NCBI GenBank assembly: GCA_950097015.1
Contig: CATNEN010000026.1
Coordinates: forward strand, 1,034,001 to 1,098,000
Reading direction: 5' to 3'
Origin: Macrostomum hystrix
Taxonomy: Eukaryota; Platyhelminthes; Macrostomidae
DNA: 64,000 bases
The notes below the pieces were generated by a model, which was not told the origin of the DNA, did not search any database, and was given only the letters and a program-made list of their open reading frames with translations. The first letter of the stretch is position 1, and every line of letters starts with the position of its first letter. Below, one piece after another: positions 11,299 through 24,810 of the stretch. Both the position numbers and the translations under genes were made by a program.

Positions 11299-13065
11299 TT
11301 ATGTGAAAAATACACCAACACCAAAGGCGAAATGAATTAATACGAATACCAGTTGAACTCGGATAAGAGAGTGGATAAGCGAATGAAATCTCAATCTACT
11401 GGAGCGACTAGGCATTTTGTCTTTAAGTTTCACTGGTCCACAGAGAACGAATCCCAGATTGGACGACGCAGCCGCCGGTCCCTCACACCCACGAACGACT
11501 TTACCACCGACAATATCGTAGTAGTGATCAGCGCCAATTAGGATTGAGATCGGTGCTTGCATCACGAGGGTCGTACGGATCCGCTAAGTCCAAGCCGTTC
11601 AGGTGAGGGAATTCGTTCACTAAGACTGAGCGCTGAGGCTCGCAGATCTCTTTGACAACATTAGCACGCAATTTCAGAACTTAGTGTGAATCGATTTTTC
11701 GAATTGAGACTGAGACGCTACGATGCAATTGTGGTATTGATACCTGTAAAGGTCGACACCTTCAATGATTCAGTTGTGGCGGACTCGATGTTTAAGAGTT
11801 CACACACATCCTTCCTGATGTATGACCTATTGCTAGCCGTGTCCAACAAGACTCGGACTAGAAGTTCTCGTTGACCGTCAGTACTGAGCGAAATAGCCTT
11901 GGCGACAGGAAGGGCAACAGATGGGTTACTACTAACAAACATTGTCGCTGTAAAGCTGTGGGACAAGCTCGCCGATGAATCGGACACATTCCATCCATCT
12001 CGAGTGGCACACGCCGTGACCGTGGAGCCAGTATAGCTGACGCTGGATTTGAGTCGTTGAGCGTAGACGTAAACTGTCTTTTGAAGTGATGCATCTGTCT
12101 GCTCTGCGGAGGTCGGCAGACACTGGTCACGTGACATGGGTCTTTTCCCCTTTTCCCGCCTTCATTTTGAGCCACATGTATGTGCCGATCGCCAGTTTTA
12201 GGTTTATGAGCGGCAGGGATGCAAATGCTTACTTGATGAGCTCCTCCACAGTTTCTGCACTTTCGTGAGTCATTGCACATGCGAAGCCCATGGCCTGTGC
12301 GCAAGCAACGAAAACAGCGATTCTCTTGTTGCAGGAAGGTCCGGCGGCTATTGGCCGTGGCAACCTTTTTTCAAGCTTCTGACCTGTGCCCTAATCCACA
12401 GTAGGCGCAGTACACCTTGCCCGCAGGCCCTTTCTAGAAATTGTTTCGAGATTGGACTGCCAAGGTCGAAATCAAAGGTTTTGGCAGACTGACAAGCCGT
12501 TCACAATCTTGTACCGCCTTTTTGCCAATGCGGTAGCTCCCTTGCCAACCTCAATGTCTGCACTCGGAAGACGCAAGAACTATTTCACAGAATTTTTCAC
12601 AGAGTAATTTCGGCAGCAATCGACTTTCATACGAGGTGGTTTTCATGCCTCGAGGTTCAAGGCTGCGAACCGCAGCCGAAACATCATCATGAAACCGTTG
12701 AAGACTGGATAGAGAAATGTCCGTCAGCTGGTTCATAAGTTGGTTCATAAGGTCTCTAATGATTAGATCTGGTTAGCCAAAACGACCGGTGAGAATCTCG
12801 ATCGCGGCCTGGTAATTGGCACCAGTTACCGCGAGGCCTCGAATGCAAGTCTTTGCTGATTCGGAAAGAGATGCGAGCAGATAGTTGAACTTGTCAACCT
12901 CAGCAAGAGCCGAATTGACAGAAGAAGAGAATTGATCCCAAAAGAGCTGCCAACCGGCGATTGTGCCGTTGTATGTGGGCAGCTGACGCTGGGAAGTTTG
13001 ACATGAGGAAGGGCTTGAGCTTGAGCTTGCGTGCAATACTCAGGTTGCGAAGGAGCATCCGGCAA
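11299..13065 (-). pseudogene. BEL/Pao retrotransposon gag-protease remnant
   Basis: Read on the minus strand, pieces appear in family order but in shifting frames. First is a DUF1759-like gag segment (12773-13036; GWQLFWDQF and FNYLLASL). Next is a helical piece around 12551-12748, then a zinc knuckle (about 12190-12260; C-R-N-C-G-G-A-H...C). A retropepsin-like segment follows with LLDTASNRSYI (11718-12137), then a peptidase-A17-like piece with ILIGADHYYDIV (11299-11565). The reverse transcriptase, RNase H and integrase expected next are absent. Several frameshifts show it is dead. Confidence 0.75.
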
Positions 13066-13157
13066 AGGCGATTTCCAAGTTGACGCTAACCTGCTTTCTA
13101 AGAGTTTAATGTACTTGCGACAACGAAATGATTTCTGCTCGTGACCATCATTTTATT

Positions 13158-13450
13158 TAAAATGAGTTTTGCTAACATCTGTACTATTAATTATTTATTA
13201 AACATTTTCAGCTACTGCCAGGTCTGAATGTCAGCAATGCATGCACGACCTAGTCCGTAAACTGCCCGTTGAAATTGGAGACCCAAACGCGCAGAGGCTG
13301 AGTAGTATCTTGCAAACGGCATTTATCGACCAGAAGATAAGAAATCCTTAGATTAAAAGTGACTTATGTACTGAGTACGTAAGCGATGCCTTAATAATAG
13401 CCAAGTTAGCGAGTTTTATTAGCACCCAGTTAGCACCCAGGGGCGTGTCG
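13158..13450 (+). pseudogene. Inverted partial copy of exon 2 of the secretory gene
   Basis: On the plus strand, ttttcagctactgccaggtc and following bases match the minus strand of 6950-7265, including the intron acceptor, exon 2 and part of intron 2. The exon part has diverged more than the flanks, and the donor after caaacgcgcagagg reads ctgagt instead of gtgagt. No other exon of the gene was found nearby. It is a fragment left by an inverted duplication. Confidence 0.7.
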
Positions 13451-13900
13451 TGCAATTTACGCCCTTGAGGGCCAACCTCCAAGGCACAGTGAGAGTGTAC
13501 ACTGTCTCAAGATGAGAAAGTTAGCGCAGCTGCATACACCTGTGTGAGTGTGTGCTCAGGAGTCAGTGAAATGGGCAGAATTGCCTCCTCGGTGGCTGCG
13601 AATTTCAGATAAGGTAAAAATGCATTTCACTGTTTAAAAGAAAACATTTTTACCCTTTCCTTACATAACTCAGGTACACATCATCATTCCTTAGTGACAG
13701 AAACTTTAAGTTATTTATGAATTCTACGATAATTTATGAAAGAATTGTTTTCTCGCTCGTCTACTTCTAGTAGAATTGTTGCCATTACAATTCCAAAACA
13801 CTTTTACTATATACTAAACATAGATTTACTGCTCTGATAAAAGTGCCCCATTAAAAATTAGTTCCGAGATATGAGAGTAAGTATGAGATAGCAGGAAAGG

Positions 13901-16900
13901 ATTGGGAGAGTTGGTTTGAGGTTAAGTGCGGCATTGGGAAGGGGTTGGTTTGAGGTTGAGAGCGGCATTGGGAAGGGGTTGGTTTGAGGTTAAGTGCGGC
14001 ATTGGGAAGGGGTTGGTTTGAGGTTGAGAGCGGCATTGGGAAGGGGTTGGTTTGAGGTTGAGTGTGGCATTGGGAAGGGGTTGGTTTGAGGATAAGAGCG
14101 GCATTGGGAAGGGGTTGGTTTGAGGTTGAGTGCGGCATTGGGAAGGGGTTGGTTTGAGGTTGAGTGCGGCATTGGGAAGGGGTTGGTTTGAGGTTGAGTG
14201 CGGCATTGGGAAGGGGTTGGTTTGAGGTTGAGAGCGGCATTGGGAAGGGGTTGGTTTGAGGTTGAGTGTGGCATTGGGAAGGGGTTGGTTTGAGGATAAG
14301 AGCGGCATTGGGAAGGGGTTGGTTTGAGGTTGAGTGCGGCATTGGGAAGGGGTTGGTTTGAGGTTGAGTGCGGCATTGGGAAGGGGTTGGTTTGAGGTTG
14401 AGAGCGGCATTGGGAAGGGGTTGGTTTGAGGTTGAGTGCGACATTGGGAAGGGGTTGGTTTGAGGATAAGAGCGGCATTGGGAAGGGGTTGGTTTGAGGA
14501 TAAGTGCGGCATTGGGAAGGGGTTGGTTTGAGGTTGAAAGCGGCATTGGGAAGGGGTTGGTTTGAGGTTGAGTGTGGCATTGGGAAGGGGTTGGTTTGAG
14601 GATAAGAGCGGCATTGGGAAGGGGTTGGTTTGAGGTTGAGTGCGGCATTGGGAAGGGGTTGGTTTGAGGTTGAGTGCGGCATTGGGAAGGGGTTGATTTG
14701 AGGTTGAGTGCGGCATTGGGAAGGGGTTGGTTTGAGGTTGAGAGCGGCAATAGGAAGGGGTTGGTTTGAGGTTGAGTGTGGCATTGGGAAGGGGTTGGTT
14801 TGAGGATAAGAGCGGCATTGGGAAGGGGTTGGTTTGAGGTTGAGTGCGGCATTGGGAAGGGGTTGGTTTGAGGTTGAGTGCGGCATTGGGAAGGGGTTGG
14901 TTTGAGGTTGAGAGCGGCATTGGGAAGGGGTTGGTTTGAGGTTGAGTGCGACATTGGGAAGGGGTTGGTTTGAGGATAAGAGCGGCATTGGGAAGGGGTT
15001 GGTTTGAGGTTGAGAGCGGCATTGGGAAGGGGTTGGTTTGAGGTTGAGTGCGGCATTGGGAAGGGTTGGTTTGAGGATAAGAGCGGCATTGGGAAGGGGT
15101 TGGTTTGAGGTTGAGTGCGGCATTGGGAAGGGGTTGGTTTGAGGTTGAGTGCGGCATTGGGAAGGGGTTGGTTTGAGGATAAGAGCGGCATTGGGAAGGG
15201 GTTGGTTTGAGGTTGAGTGCGGCATTGGGAAGGGGTTGGTTTGAGGATAAGAGCGGCATTGGGAAGGGGTTGGTTTGAGGTTGAGTGCGGCATTGGGAAG
15301 GGGTTGGTTTGAGGTTGAGTGCGGCATTGGGAAGGGGTTGGTTTGAGGTTGAGAGCGGCATTGGGAAGGGGTTGGTTTGAGGTTGAGTGCGACATTGGGA
15401 AGGGGTTGGTTTGAGGATAAGAGCGGCATTGGGAAGGGGTTGGTTTGAGGTTGAGAGCGGCATTGGGAAGGGGTTGGTTTGAGGTTGAGTGCGACATTGG
15501 GAAGGGGTTGGTTTGAGGTTAAGTGCGGCATTGGGAAGGGGTTGGTTTGAGGTTGAGTGCGGCATTGGGAAGGGGTTGGTTTGAGGTTGAGTGCGGCATT
15601 GGGAAGGGGTTGGTTTGAGGTTGAGAGCGGCATTGGGAAGGGGTTGGTTTGAGGTTGAGTGTGGCATTGGAAAGGGGTTGGTTTGAGGATAAGAGCGGCA
15701 TTGGGAAGGGGTTGGTTTGAGGTTGAGTGCGGCATTGGGAAGGGGTTGGTTTGAGGTTGAGTGCGGCATTGGGAAGGGGTTGGTTTGAGGTTGAGAGCGG
15801 CATTGGGAAGGGGTTGGTTTGAGGTTGAGTGCGACATTGGGAAGGGGTTGGTTTGAGGATAAGAGTGGCATTGGGAAGGGGTTGGTTTGAGGTTGAGAGC
15901 GGCATTGGGAAGGGGTTGGTTTGAGGTTGAGTGCGACATTGGGAAGGGGTTGGTTTGAGGATAAGAGCGGCATTGGGAAGGGGTTGGTTTGAGGTTGAGT
16001 GCGGCATTGGGAAGGGGTTGGTTTGAGGTTGAGTGCGGCATTGGGAAGGGTTGGTTTGAGGATAAGAGCGGCATTGGGAAGGGGTTGGTTTGAGGATAAG
16101 AGCGGCATTGGGAAGGGGTTGGTTTGAGGTTGAGTGCGGCATTGGGAAGGGGTTGGTTTGAGGTTGAGTGCGGCATTGGGAAGGGGTTGGTTTGAGGTTG
16201 AGTGCGGCATTGGGAAGGGGTTGGTTTGAGGTTGAGAGCGGCATTGGGAAGGGGTTGGTTTGAGGTTGAGTGTGGCATTGGGAAGGGGTTGGTTTGAGGA
16301 TAAGAGCGGCATTCGGAAGGGGTTGGTTTGAGGATAAGAGCGGCATTGGGAAGGGGTTGGTTTGAGGTTGAGTGCGGCATTGGGAAGGGGTTGGTTTGAG
16401 GTTGAGTGCGGCATTGGGAAGGGTTGGTTTGAGGATAAGAGCGGCATTGGGAAGGGGTTGGTTTGAGGTTGAGTGTGGCATTGGGAAGGGGTTGGTTTGA
16501 GGATAAGAGCGGCATTGGGAAGGGGTTGGTTTGAGGTTGAGTGCGGCATTGGGAAGGGGTTGGTTTGAGGTTGAGTGCGGCATTGGGAAGGGGTTGGTTT
16601 GAGGTTGAGTGCGGCATTGGGAAGGGGTTGGTTTGAGGTTGAGAGCGGCATTGGGAAGGGGTTGGTTTGAGGTTGAGTGTGGCATTGGGAAGGGGTTGGT
16701 TTGAGGATAAGAGCGGCATTGGGAAGGGGTTGGTTTGAGGTTGAGTGCGGCATTGGGAAGGGGTTGGTTTGAGGTTGAGTGCGGCATTGGGAAGGGGTTG
16801 GTTTGAGGTTGAGAGCGGCATTGGGAAGGGGTTGGTTTGAGGTTGAGTGCGACATTGGGAAGGGGTTGGTTTGAGGATAAGAGCGGCATTGGGAAGGGGT

Positions 16901-18840
16901 TGGTTTGAGGATAAGTGCGGCATTGGGAAGGGGTTGGTTTGAGGTTGAAAGCGGCATTGGGAAGGGGTTGGTTTGAGGTTGAGTGTGGCATTGGGAAGGG
17001 GTTGGTTTGAGGATAAGAGCGGCATTGGGAAGGGGTTGGTTTGAGGTTGAGTGTGGCATTGGAAAGGGGTTGGTTTGAGGATAAGAGCGGCATTGGGAAG
17101 GGGTTGGTTTGAGGTTGAGTGCGGCATTGGGAAGGGGTTGGTTTGAGGTTGAGTGCGGCATTGGGAAGGGGTTGGTTTGAGGTTGAGAGCGGCATTGGGA
17201 AGGGGTTGGTTTGAGGTTGAGTGCGACATTGGGAAGGGGTTGGTTTGAGGATAAGAGTGGCATTGGGAAGGGGTTGGTTTGAGGTTGAGAGCGGCATTGG
17301 GAAGGGGTTGGTTTGAGGTTGAGTGCGACATTGGGAAGGGGTTGGTTTGAGGATAAGAGCGGCATTGGGAAGGGGTTGGTTTGAGGTTGAGTGCGGCATT
17401 GGGAAGGGGTTGGTTTGAGGTTGAGTGCGGCATTGGGAAGGGTTGGTTTGAGGATAAGAGCGGCATTGGGAAGGGGTTGGTTTGAGGATAAGAGCGGCAT
17501 TGGGAAGGGGTTGGTTTGAGGTTGAGTGCGGCATTGGGAAGGGGTTGGTTTGAGGTTGAGTGCGGCATTGGGAAGGGGTTGGTTTGAGGTTGAGTGCGGC
17601 ATTGGGAAGGGGTTGGTTTGAGGTTGAGAGCGGCATTGGGAAGGGGTTGGTTTGAGGTTGAGTGTGGCATTGGGAAGGGGTTGGTTTGAGGATAAGAGCG
17701 GCATTGGGAAGGGGTTGGTTTGAGGATAAGAGCGGCATTGGGAAGGGGTTGGTTTGAGGTTGAGTGCGGCATTGGGAAGGGGTTGGTTTGAGGTTGAGTG
17801 CGGCATTGGGAAGGGTTGGTTTGAGGATAAGAGCGGCATTGGGAAGGGGTTGGTTTGAGGTTGAGTGCGGCATTGGGAAGGGGTTGGTTTGAGGTTGAGT
17901 GCGGCATTGGGAAGGGTTGGTTTGAGGATAAGAGCGGCATTGGGAAGGGGTTGGTTTGAGGTTGAGTGCGGCATTGGGAAGGGGTTGGTTTGAGGATAAG
18001 AGCGGCATTGGGAAGGGGTTGGTTTGAGGTTGAGTGCGGCATTGGGAAGGGGTTGGTTTGAGGTTGAGTGCGGCATTGGGAAGGGGTTGGTTTGAGGTTG
18101 AGAGCGGCATTGGGAAGGGGTTGGTTTGAGGTTGAGTGCGACATTGGGAAGGGGTTGGTTTGAGGATAAGAGCGGCATTGGGAAGGGGTTGGTTTGAGGT
18201 TGAGAGCGGCATTGGGAAGGGGTTGGTTTGAGGTTGAGTGCGACATTGGGAAGGGGTTGGTTTGAGGATAAGAGCGGCATTGGGAAGGGGTTGGTTTGAG
18301 GTTGAGTGCGGCATTGGGAAGGGGTTGGTTTGAGGTTGAGTGCGGCATTGGGAAGGGTTGGTTTGAGGATAAGAGCGGCATTGGGAAGGGGTTGGTTTGA
18401 GGTTGAGTGCGGCATTGGGAAGGGGTTGGTTTGAGGATAAGAGCGGCATTGGGAAGGGGTTGGTTTGAGGTTGAGTGCGGCATTGGGAAGGGGTTGGTTT
18501 GAGGTTGAGTGCGGCATTGGGAAGGGGTTGGTTTGAGGTTGAGTGCGGCATTGGGAAGGGGTTGGTTTGAGGTTGAGTGCGGCATTGGGAAGGGGTTGGT
18601 TTGAGGTTGAGTGCGGCATTGGGAAGGGTTGGTTTGAGGATAAGAGCGGCATTGGGAAGGGGTTGGTTTGAGGTTGAGTGCGGCATTGGGAAGGGGTTGG
18701 TTTGAGGATAAGAGCGGCATTGGGAAGGGGTTGGTTTGAGGTTGAGTGCGGCATTGGGAAGGGGTTGGTTTGAGGTTGAGTGCGGCATTGGGAAGGGGTT
18801 GGTTTGAGGTTGAGTGCGGCATTGGGAAGGGGTTGGTTTG
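13901..18840. repeat. 34-bp minisatellite, about 145 units
   Basis: The basic unit is gggaaggggttggtttga plus a variable half (gttgagtgcggcatt, gataagagcggcatt, gttgagagcggcatt and others). Some units are 33 bp because they have one G fewer in the ggggttgg run. Variant order shows larger internal duplications, for example one spaced 1392 bp and one about 2410 bp apart. All three minus-strand frames are open, so very long apparent proteins are array artefacts. Confidence 0.97.
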
Positions 18841-20918
18841 GGATGGGGTGGATGTGGGGTTGGGGAGGGATGGAGCAGGCACTGATGCCCCAACAAATCG
18901 ATTGCAAACAGTTGTATGGGGTCCCATTGTAACTCTGATAAAAAGAAGGCGATAGAACAAGGAATAAAGACAGGAGGCGGTGCAGGATAAAATTCAGAGC
19001 AAGAAATGAAGACAAAGGAAGCGTCGTATCCGTTTGGGCTGGCGACTCGCTTTAGCATCCTGGAGGAGCCGGCCATTTTGAGTAGATAATGATGTCCCCA
19101 GGGTGGTTAGGGAGAGCTTGGCCAAAGCCGTGACAACCGAGGTCCCTCCTAACTTGATTTGCTATAGTGCGGCCCGGCCATGAGAGGACGGGGACTATCT
19201 GTAGATGAGATCCCAGGGATCTGGGAGCTGAGGTGCAGCGGTGGTATCATCTGCAGCGTCCCGCCGGCCACGCCTGGCCAAAAGCAGTTTTGACCAACTC
19301 ACGAACTAATTCGACTTATCTTTCCCCAATTTTCCTATTCAGTTCTGCCCACAAGATCCCGCTGGGCTGGTCTCGATTGAAAATTAGCCTCAGAAATGCC
19401 GGGAAAGTGAATCTTCCTATATTGGATTACACGGCCAGAAATTGGAGCGGTGCAATTGGGATTTGGAAGATTGAGAGAGACCTGCGTAGCTGCTCAGATC
19501 CGCCTGTAGATTAAGCAGGGATGTGAATTTGATCAGGCCCGCGAGATACCCCTATTGCCCCAGTTTCATTGCCACCTGTTTCTATAATTTAGAAATAATA
19601 AGTAGAACTGGTAGTGGAACTACCAGAGACTCAAGAACTCGGGCCAATTTTTTGTTGCGCATCTTCTGAAACAAGAATCAAGTTGCCAGCCTTTCAGACC
19701 GTCGAGATATTCAATGGTTCTGGCCGAAAGTCAGATTTTTACCATAAGCGCTAGTGTATTTCATACACCTCTATACACGAATTAGCACTGCGCCTCAGTG
19801 CGGCCTTGCCAGGCCTTCGATATTTATCAGCATGTCACCCGAATGTGCTTGCATCATCTCCGTCTTCGGTGGTCACCTACCTTTATCTAGACGGACTGCT
19901 GGACCTTCAAGGGCGAAACTATAGACACCCTGACGCGAATTTCTCCAATTTCACTGATCAAGCCAAAATATTAGGGGCAGTTCAAGCGCAGGACACCACC
20001 GCCTAGTCTGTCAACCAATCAGTCACCACCCAACGCTGTTAGCATTCAGGCGCTGCTTCAATCGAGCTTCGTAGTCCTACAGTTAACAAACACCCAACAT
20101 TCTTAGAATTCAATAGCATTTAAATCATCGCCTTTATCCTCAAGCCTCTAATGAGCCAGTCGATCTTTTCTAGCTCCTACGCTCGTAGTTGAGTTTTATC
20201 AATGTGTCTCTTCTAGGAGAGAAGCAAATTAAATTACAGCCTGCATCTGCAGCCACTGTTTCTGAGGAGAAATTTAGACAGCCGAGCAGTTCTGCTCCGC
20301 CACACGCATTTCCTCACCCTTCTTCTCTCCTTTTACTGACTTCCAGGGCGTCACAGCCACATCATGGAGCGGTCCTTTCAGCAGCGGAATTTCTGCAGAA
20401 GTATAACCACAAAGGAGGATGAAAAAACAAGGCCACGTTATAGGCAAGGTACAGTTTAGGCGAATAGACAGCCAAAGAAACGAATGGTTTAGCAATCCAA
20501 TGCAGCTACAAAGCAGGCTTATAATCAACTTATTTACAGGCAAATAGCGACTCTCGTGCTGCAATTATGCGTAAAAAAACTCGTATCGAGGCGCAATCTA
20601 TAGCTCTTCGCATTCAGCTCCCCAACTTTTCATCCTAAAGCGAACTTTAACCGAACAGGTAAAGCAACGAAACGCAGACACCGCGGCAGTTTTAAAAAAA
20701 TTAGGCACGTGCAGAAACAGTCTTAAGTCCAACTCAACCCCCCGCCGACTGTATCGTCAAATCCGATTTTTTTGCACGTCTCGAATTTTATCTACAAATT
20801 TTTTAGATCTCGACAAGTAGGTCCATCCCAGGAACCTACATCGAGTGTATCCGGGATAATTATCTGCAGGCGTATCCTGCTGGGGAGGGTACGCCTCATA
20901 ACTAGAGGTGACAACTTG
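18841..20918. other. Unassigned unique sequence between arrays
   Basis: Mixed-composition DNA with only short frames and no recognised domain. It is identical by eye to 58953-60790 until about 20686, after which the copies differ noticeably. Confidence 0.5.
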
Positions 20919-23900
20919 CCTGTGTGTGTCTGTGTGTGCCTGTGTGTGCCTGTGTGTGTTTGTGTGTGCCTGTGTGTGTCTGTGTGTGTTTGTGTGTGTG
21001 TGCCTGTGTGTGCCTGTGTGTGTCTGTGTGTGTCTGTGTGTGTCTGTGTGTGTGTGTCTGTGTGTGCCTGTGTGTGTCTGTGTGTGACTGTGTGTGTCTG
21101 TGTGTGCCTGTGTGTGCCTGTGTGTGTCTGTGTGTGTCTGTGTGTGTCTGTGTGTGTGTGTCTGTGTGTGCCTGTGTGTGTCTGTGTGTGACTGTGTGTG
21201 TCTGTGTGTGTCTGTGTGTGACTGTGTGTGACTGTGTGTGATTGTGTGTGACTGTGGTGACTGTGTGTGACTGTGTGTGTCTGTGTGTGCCTGTGTGTGT
21301 CTGTGTGTGCCTGTGTGTGCCTGTGTGTGTCTGTGTGTGCCTGTGTGTGACTGTGTGTGTCTGTGTGTGTCTGTGTGTGACTGTGTGTGTCTGTGTGTGT
21401 CTGTGTGTGACTGTGTGTGTCTGTGTGTGTCTGTGTGTGTCTGTGTGTGACTGTGGTGACTGTGTGTGTCTGTGTGTGTGTGTCTGTGTGTGCCTGTGTG
21501 TGTCTGTGTGTGACTGTGTGTGTCTGTGTGTGTCTGTGTGTGTCTGTGTGTGACTTTGGTGACTGTGTGTGACTGTGTGTGACTGTGTGTGACTGTGTGT
21601 GATTGTGTGTGACTGTGGTGACTGTGTGTGACTGTGTATGTCTGTGTGTGCCTGTGTGTGCCTGTGTGTGTCTGTGTGTGCCTGTGTGTGACTGTGTGTG
21701 TCTGTGTGTGTCTGTGTGTGACTGTGTGTGTCTGTGTGTGTCTGTGTGTGACTGTGTGTGACTGTGTGTGATTGTGTGTGACTGTGTGTGCCTATGTGTG
21801 ACTGTGTGTGACTGTGTGTGACTGTGTGTGACTGTGTGTGTCTGTGTGTGCCTGTGTGTGACTGTGTGTGACTGTGTGTGTCTGTGTGTGCCTGTGTGTG
21901 ACTGTGTGACTGTGTGTGTCAGTGTGTGCCTGTGTGTGACTGTGTGTGACTGTGTGTGTCTGTGTGTGCCTGTGTGTGACTGTGTGTGACTGTGTGTGAC
22001 TGTGTGTGTCTGTGTGTGCCTGTGTGTGACTGTGTGTGACTGTGTGTGTCTGTGTGTGACTGTGTGACTGTGTGTGTCAGTGTGTGCCTGTGTGTGACTG
22101 TGTGTGACTGTGTGTGTCTGTGTGTGCCTGTGTGTGACTGTGTGTGACTGTGTGTGACTGTGTGTGACTGTGTGTGTCAGTGTGTGACTGTGTGTGACTG
22201 TGTGTGTCTGTGTGTGACTGTGTGTGACTGTGTGTGACTGTGTGTGACTGTGTGTGACTGTGTGTGTCAGTGTGTGACTGTGTGTGACTGTGTGTGACTG
22301 TGTGTGTCTGTGTGTGACTGTGTGTGACTGTGTGTGACTGTGTGTGTCTGTGTGTGCCTGTGTGTGACTGTGTGACTGTGTGTGTCAGTGTGTGCCTGTG
22401 TGTGACTTAGTGTGACTGTGTGTGACTTTGTGTGTCTGTGTGTGCCTGTGTGTGACTGTGTGTGACTGTGTGTGACTGTGTGTGTCTGTGTGTGCCTGTG
22501 TGTGACTGTGTGTGACTGTGTGTGTCTGTGTGTGCCTGTTTGTGACTGTGTGTGACTGTGTGTGTCAGTGTGTGACTGTGTGTGACTGTGTGTGTCTGTG
22601 TGTGACTGTGTGTGACTGTGTGTGACTGTGTGTGATTGTGTGTGACTGTGGTGACTGTGTGTGACTGTGTATGTCTGTGTGTGCCTGTGTGTGCCTGTGT
22701 GTGTCTGTGTGTGCCTGTGTGTGACTGTGTGTGTCTGTGTGTGTCTGTGTGTGACTGTGTGTGTCTGTGTGTGTCTGTGTGTGACTGTGTGTGACTGTGT
22801 GTGACTGTGTGTGACTGTGTGTGTCTGTGTGTGCCTGTGTGTGACTGTGTGTGACTGTGTGTGTCTGTGTGTGCCTGTGTGTGACTGTGTGTGTCTGTGT
22901 GTGTCTGTGTGTGTCTGTGTGTGACTGTGGTGACTGTGTGTGTCTGTGTGTGTGTGTCTGTGTGTGCCTGTGTGTGTCTGTGTGTGACTGTGTGTGTCTG
23001 TGTGTGTCTGTGTGTGTCTGTGTGTGACTTTGGTGACTGTGTGTGACTGTGTGTGACTGTGTGTGACTGTGTGTGATTGTGTGTGACTGTGGTGACTGTG
23101 TGTGACTGTGTATGTCTGTGTGTGCCTGTGTGTGCCTGTGTGTGTCTGTGTGTGCCTGTGTGTGACTGTGTGTGTCTGTGTGTGTCTGTGTGTGACTGTG
23201 TGTGTCTGTGTGTGTCTGTGTGTGACTGTGTGTGACTGTGTGTGATTGTGTGTGACTGTGTGTGCCTATGTGTGACTGTGTGTGACTGTGTGTGACTGTG
23301 TGTGACTGTGTGTGTCTGTGTGTGCCTGTGTGTGACTGTGTGTGACTGTGTGTGTCTGTGTGTGCCTGTGTGTGACTGTGTGACTGTGTGTGTCAGTGTG
23401 TGCCTGTGTGTGACTGTGTGTGACTGTGTGTGTCTGTGTGTGCCTGTGTGTGACTGTGTGTGACTGTGTGTGACTGTGTGTGTCTGTGTGTGCCTGTGTG
23501 TGACTGTGTGTGACTGTGTGTGTCTGTGTGTGCCTGTGTGTGACTGTGTGACTGTGTGTGTCAGTGTGTGCCTGTGTGTGACTGTGTGTGACTGTGTGTG
23601 TCTGTGTGTGCCTGTGTGTGACTGTGTGTGACTGTGTGTGACTGTGTGTGTCTGTGTGTGCCTGTGTGTGACTGTGTGTGACTGTGTGTGACTGTGTGTG
23701 TCTGTGTGTGCCTGTGTGTGACTGTGTGTGACTGTGTGTGTCTGTGTGTGACTGTGTGTGACTGTGTGTGTCAGTGTGTGACTGTGTGTGACTGTGTGTG
23801 TCTGTGTGTGACTGTGTGTGACTGTGTGTGACTGTGTGTGACTGTGTGTGACTGTGTGTGTCAGTGTGTGACTGTGTGTGACTGTGTGTGACTGTGTGTG

Positions 23901-24810
23901 TCTGTGTGTGACTGTGTGTGACTGTGTGTGACTGTGTGTGTCTGTGTGTGCCTGTGTGTGACTGTGTGACTGTGTGTGTCAGTGTGTGCCTGTGTGTGAC
24001 TTAGTGTGACTGTGTGTGACTTTGTGTGTCTGTGTGTGCCTGTGTGTGACTGTGTGTGACTGTGTGTGACTGTGTGTGTCTGTGTGTGCCTGTGTGTGAC
24101 TGTGTGTGACTGTGTGTGTCTGTGTGTGCCTGTGTGTGACTGTGTGTGTCAGTGTGTGACTGTGTGTGACTGTGTGTGTCTGTGTGTGACTGTGTGTGAC
24201 TGTGTGTGACTGTGTGTGTCTGTGTGTGCCTGTTTGTGACTGTGTGTGACTGTGTGTGTCAGTGTGTGACTGTGTGTGACTGTGTGTGTCTGTGTGTGAC
24301 TGTGTGTGACTGTGTGTGACTGTGTGTGATTGTGTGTGACTGTGGTGACTGTGTGTGACTGTGTATGTCTGTGTGTGCCTGTGTGTGCCTGTGTGTGTCT
24401 GTGTGTGCCTGTGTGTGACTGTGTGTGTCTGTGTGTGTCTGTGTGTGACTGTGTGTGTCTGTGTGTGTCTGTGTGTGACTGTGTGTGACTGTGTGTGTCT
24501 GTGTGTGCCTGTGTGTGACTGTGTGTGACTGTGTGTGACTGTGTGTGTCTGTGTGTGCCTGTGTGTGACTGTGTGTGACTGTGTGTGTCTGTGTGTGACT
24601 GTGTGTGACTGTGTGTGTCAGTGTGTGACTGTGTGTGCCTGTGTGTGTCTGTGTGTGTCTGTGTGTGTCTGTGTGTGGCTGTGTGTGCCTATGTGTGTCT
24701 GTGTGTGTCTGTGTGTCTGTGTGTCTGTGTGTGTGTTTCTGTATGTGTCTGCGTGTGTCTGTGTGTCTGTGTGTGTGTGTCTGTATGTGTCTGTGTGTGT
24801 CTGTTTGTCC
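20919..24810. repeat. 8-bp TGTGTGNC array, 3.9 kb
   Basis: The unit is tgtgtgNc with N mostly t, c or a. Rare variants (gactttggt at 21552 and 23026; gacttagtg at 22404 and 23998) show block duplications about 1.5 kb long inside the array. Cys/Val or His/Thr frames across it are translation artefacts. Confidence 0.97.

Noticed and set aside
13901-18840. CRISPR-like array
   Set aside because: There are no unique spacers; variation lies within a contiguous tandem unit, and the DNA is eukaryotic.
13922-19015. Overlapping minus-strand proteins of up to 1697 residues
   Set aside because: They are read-through of the 34-bp minisatellite; the unit is not a multiple of three and all three frames are equally open.
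19600-19655. snRNA or spliced-leader RNA (hairpin followed by an aattttttg Sm-like site)
   Set aside because: The seven-pair hairpin and Sm-like site are the only support; no second hairpin, donor site or promoter element was recognised.
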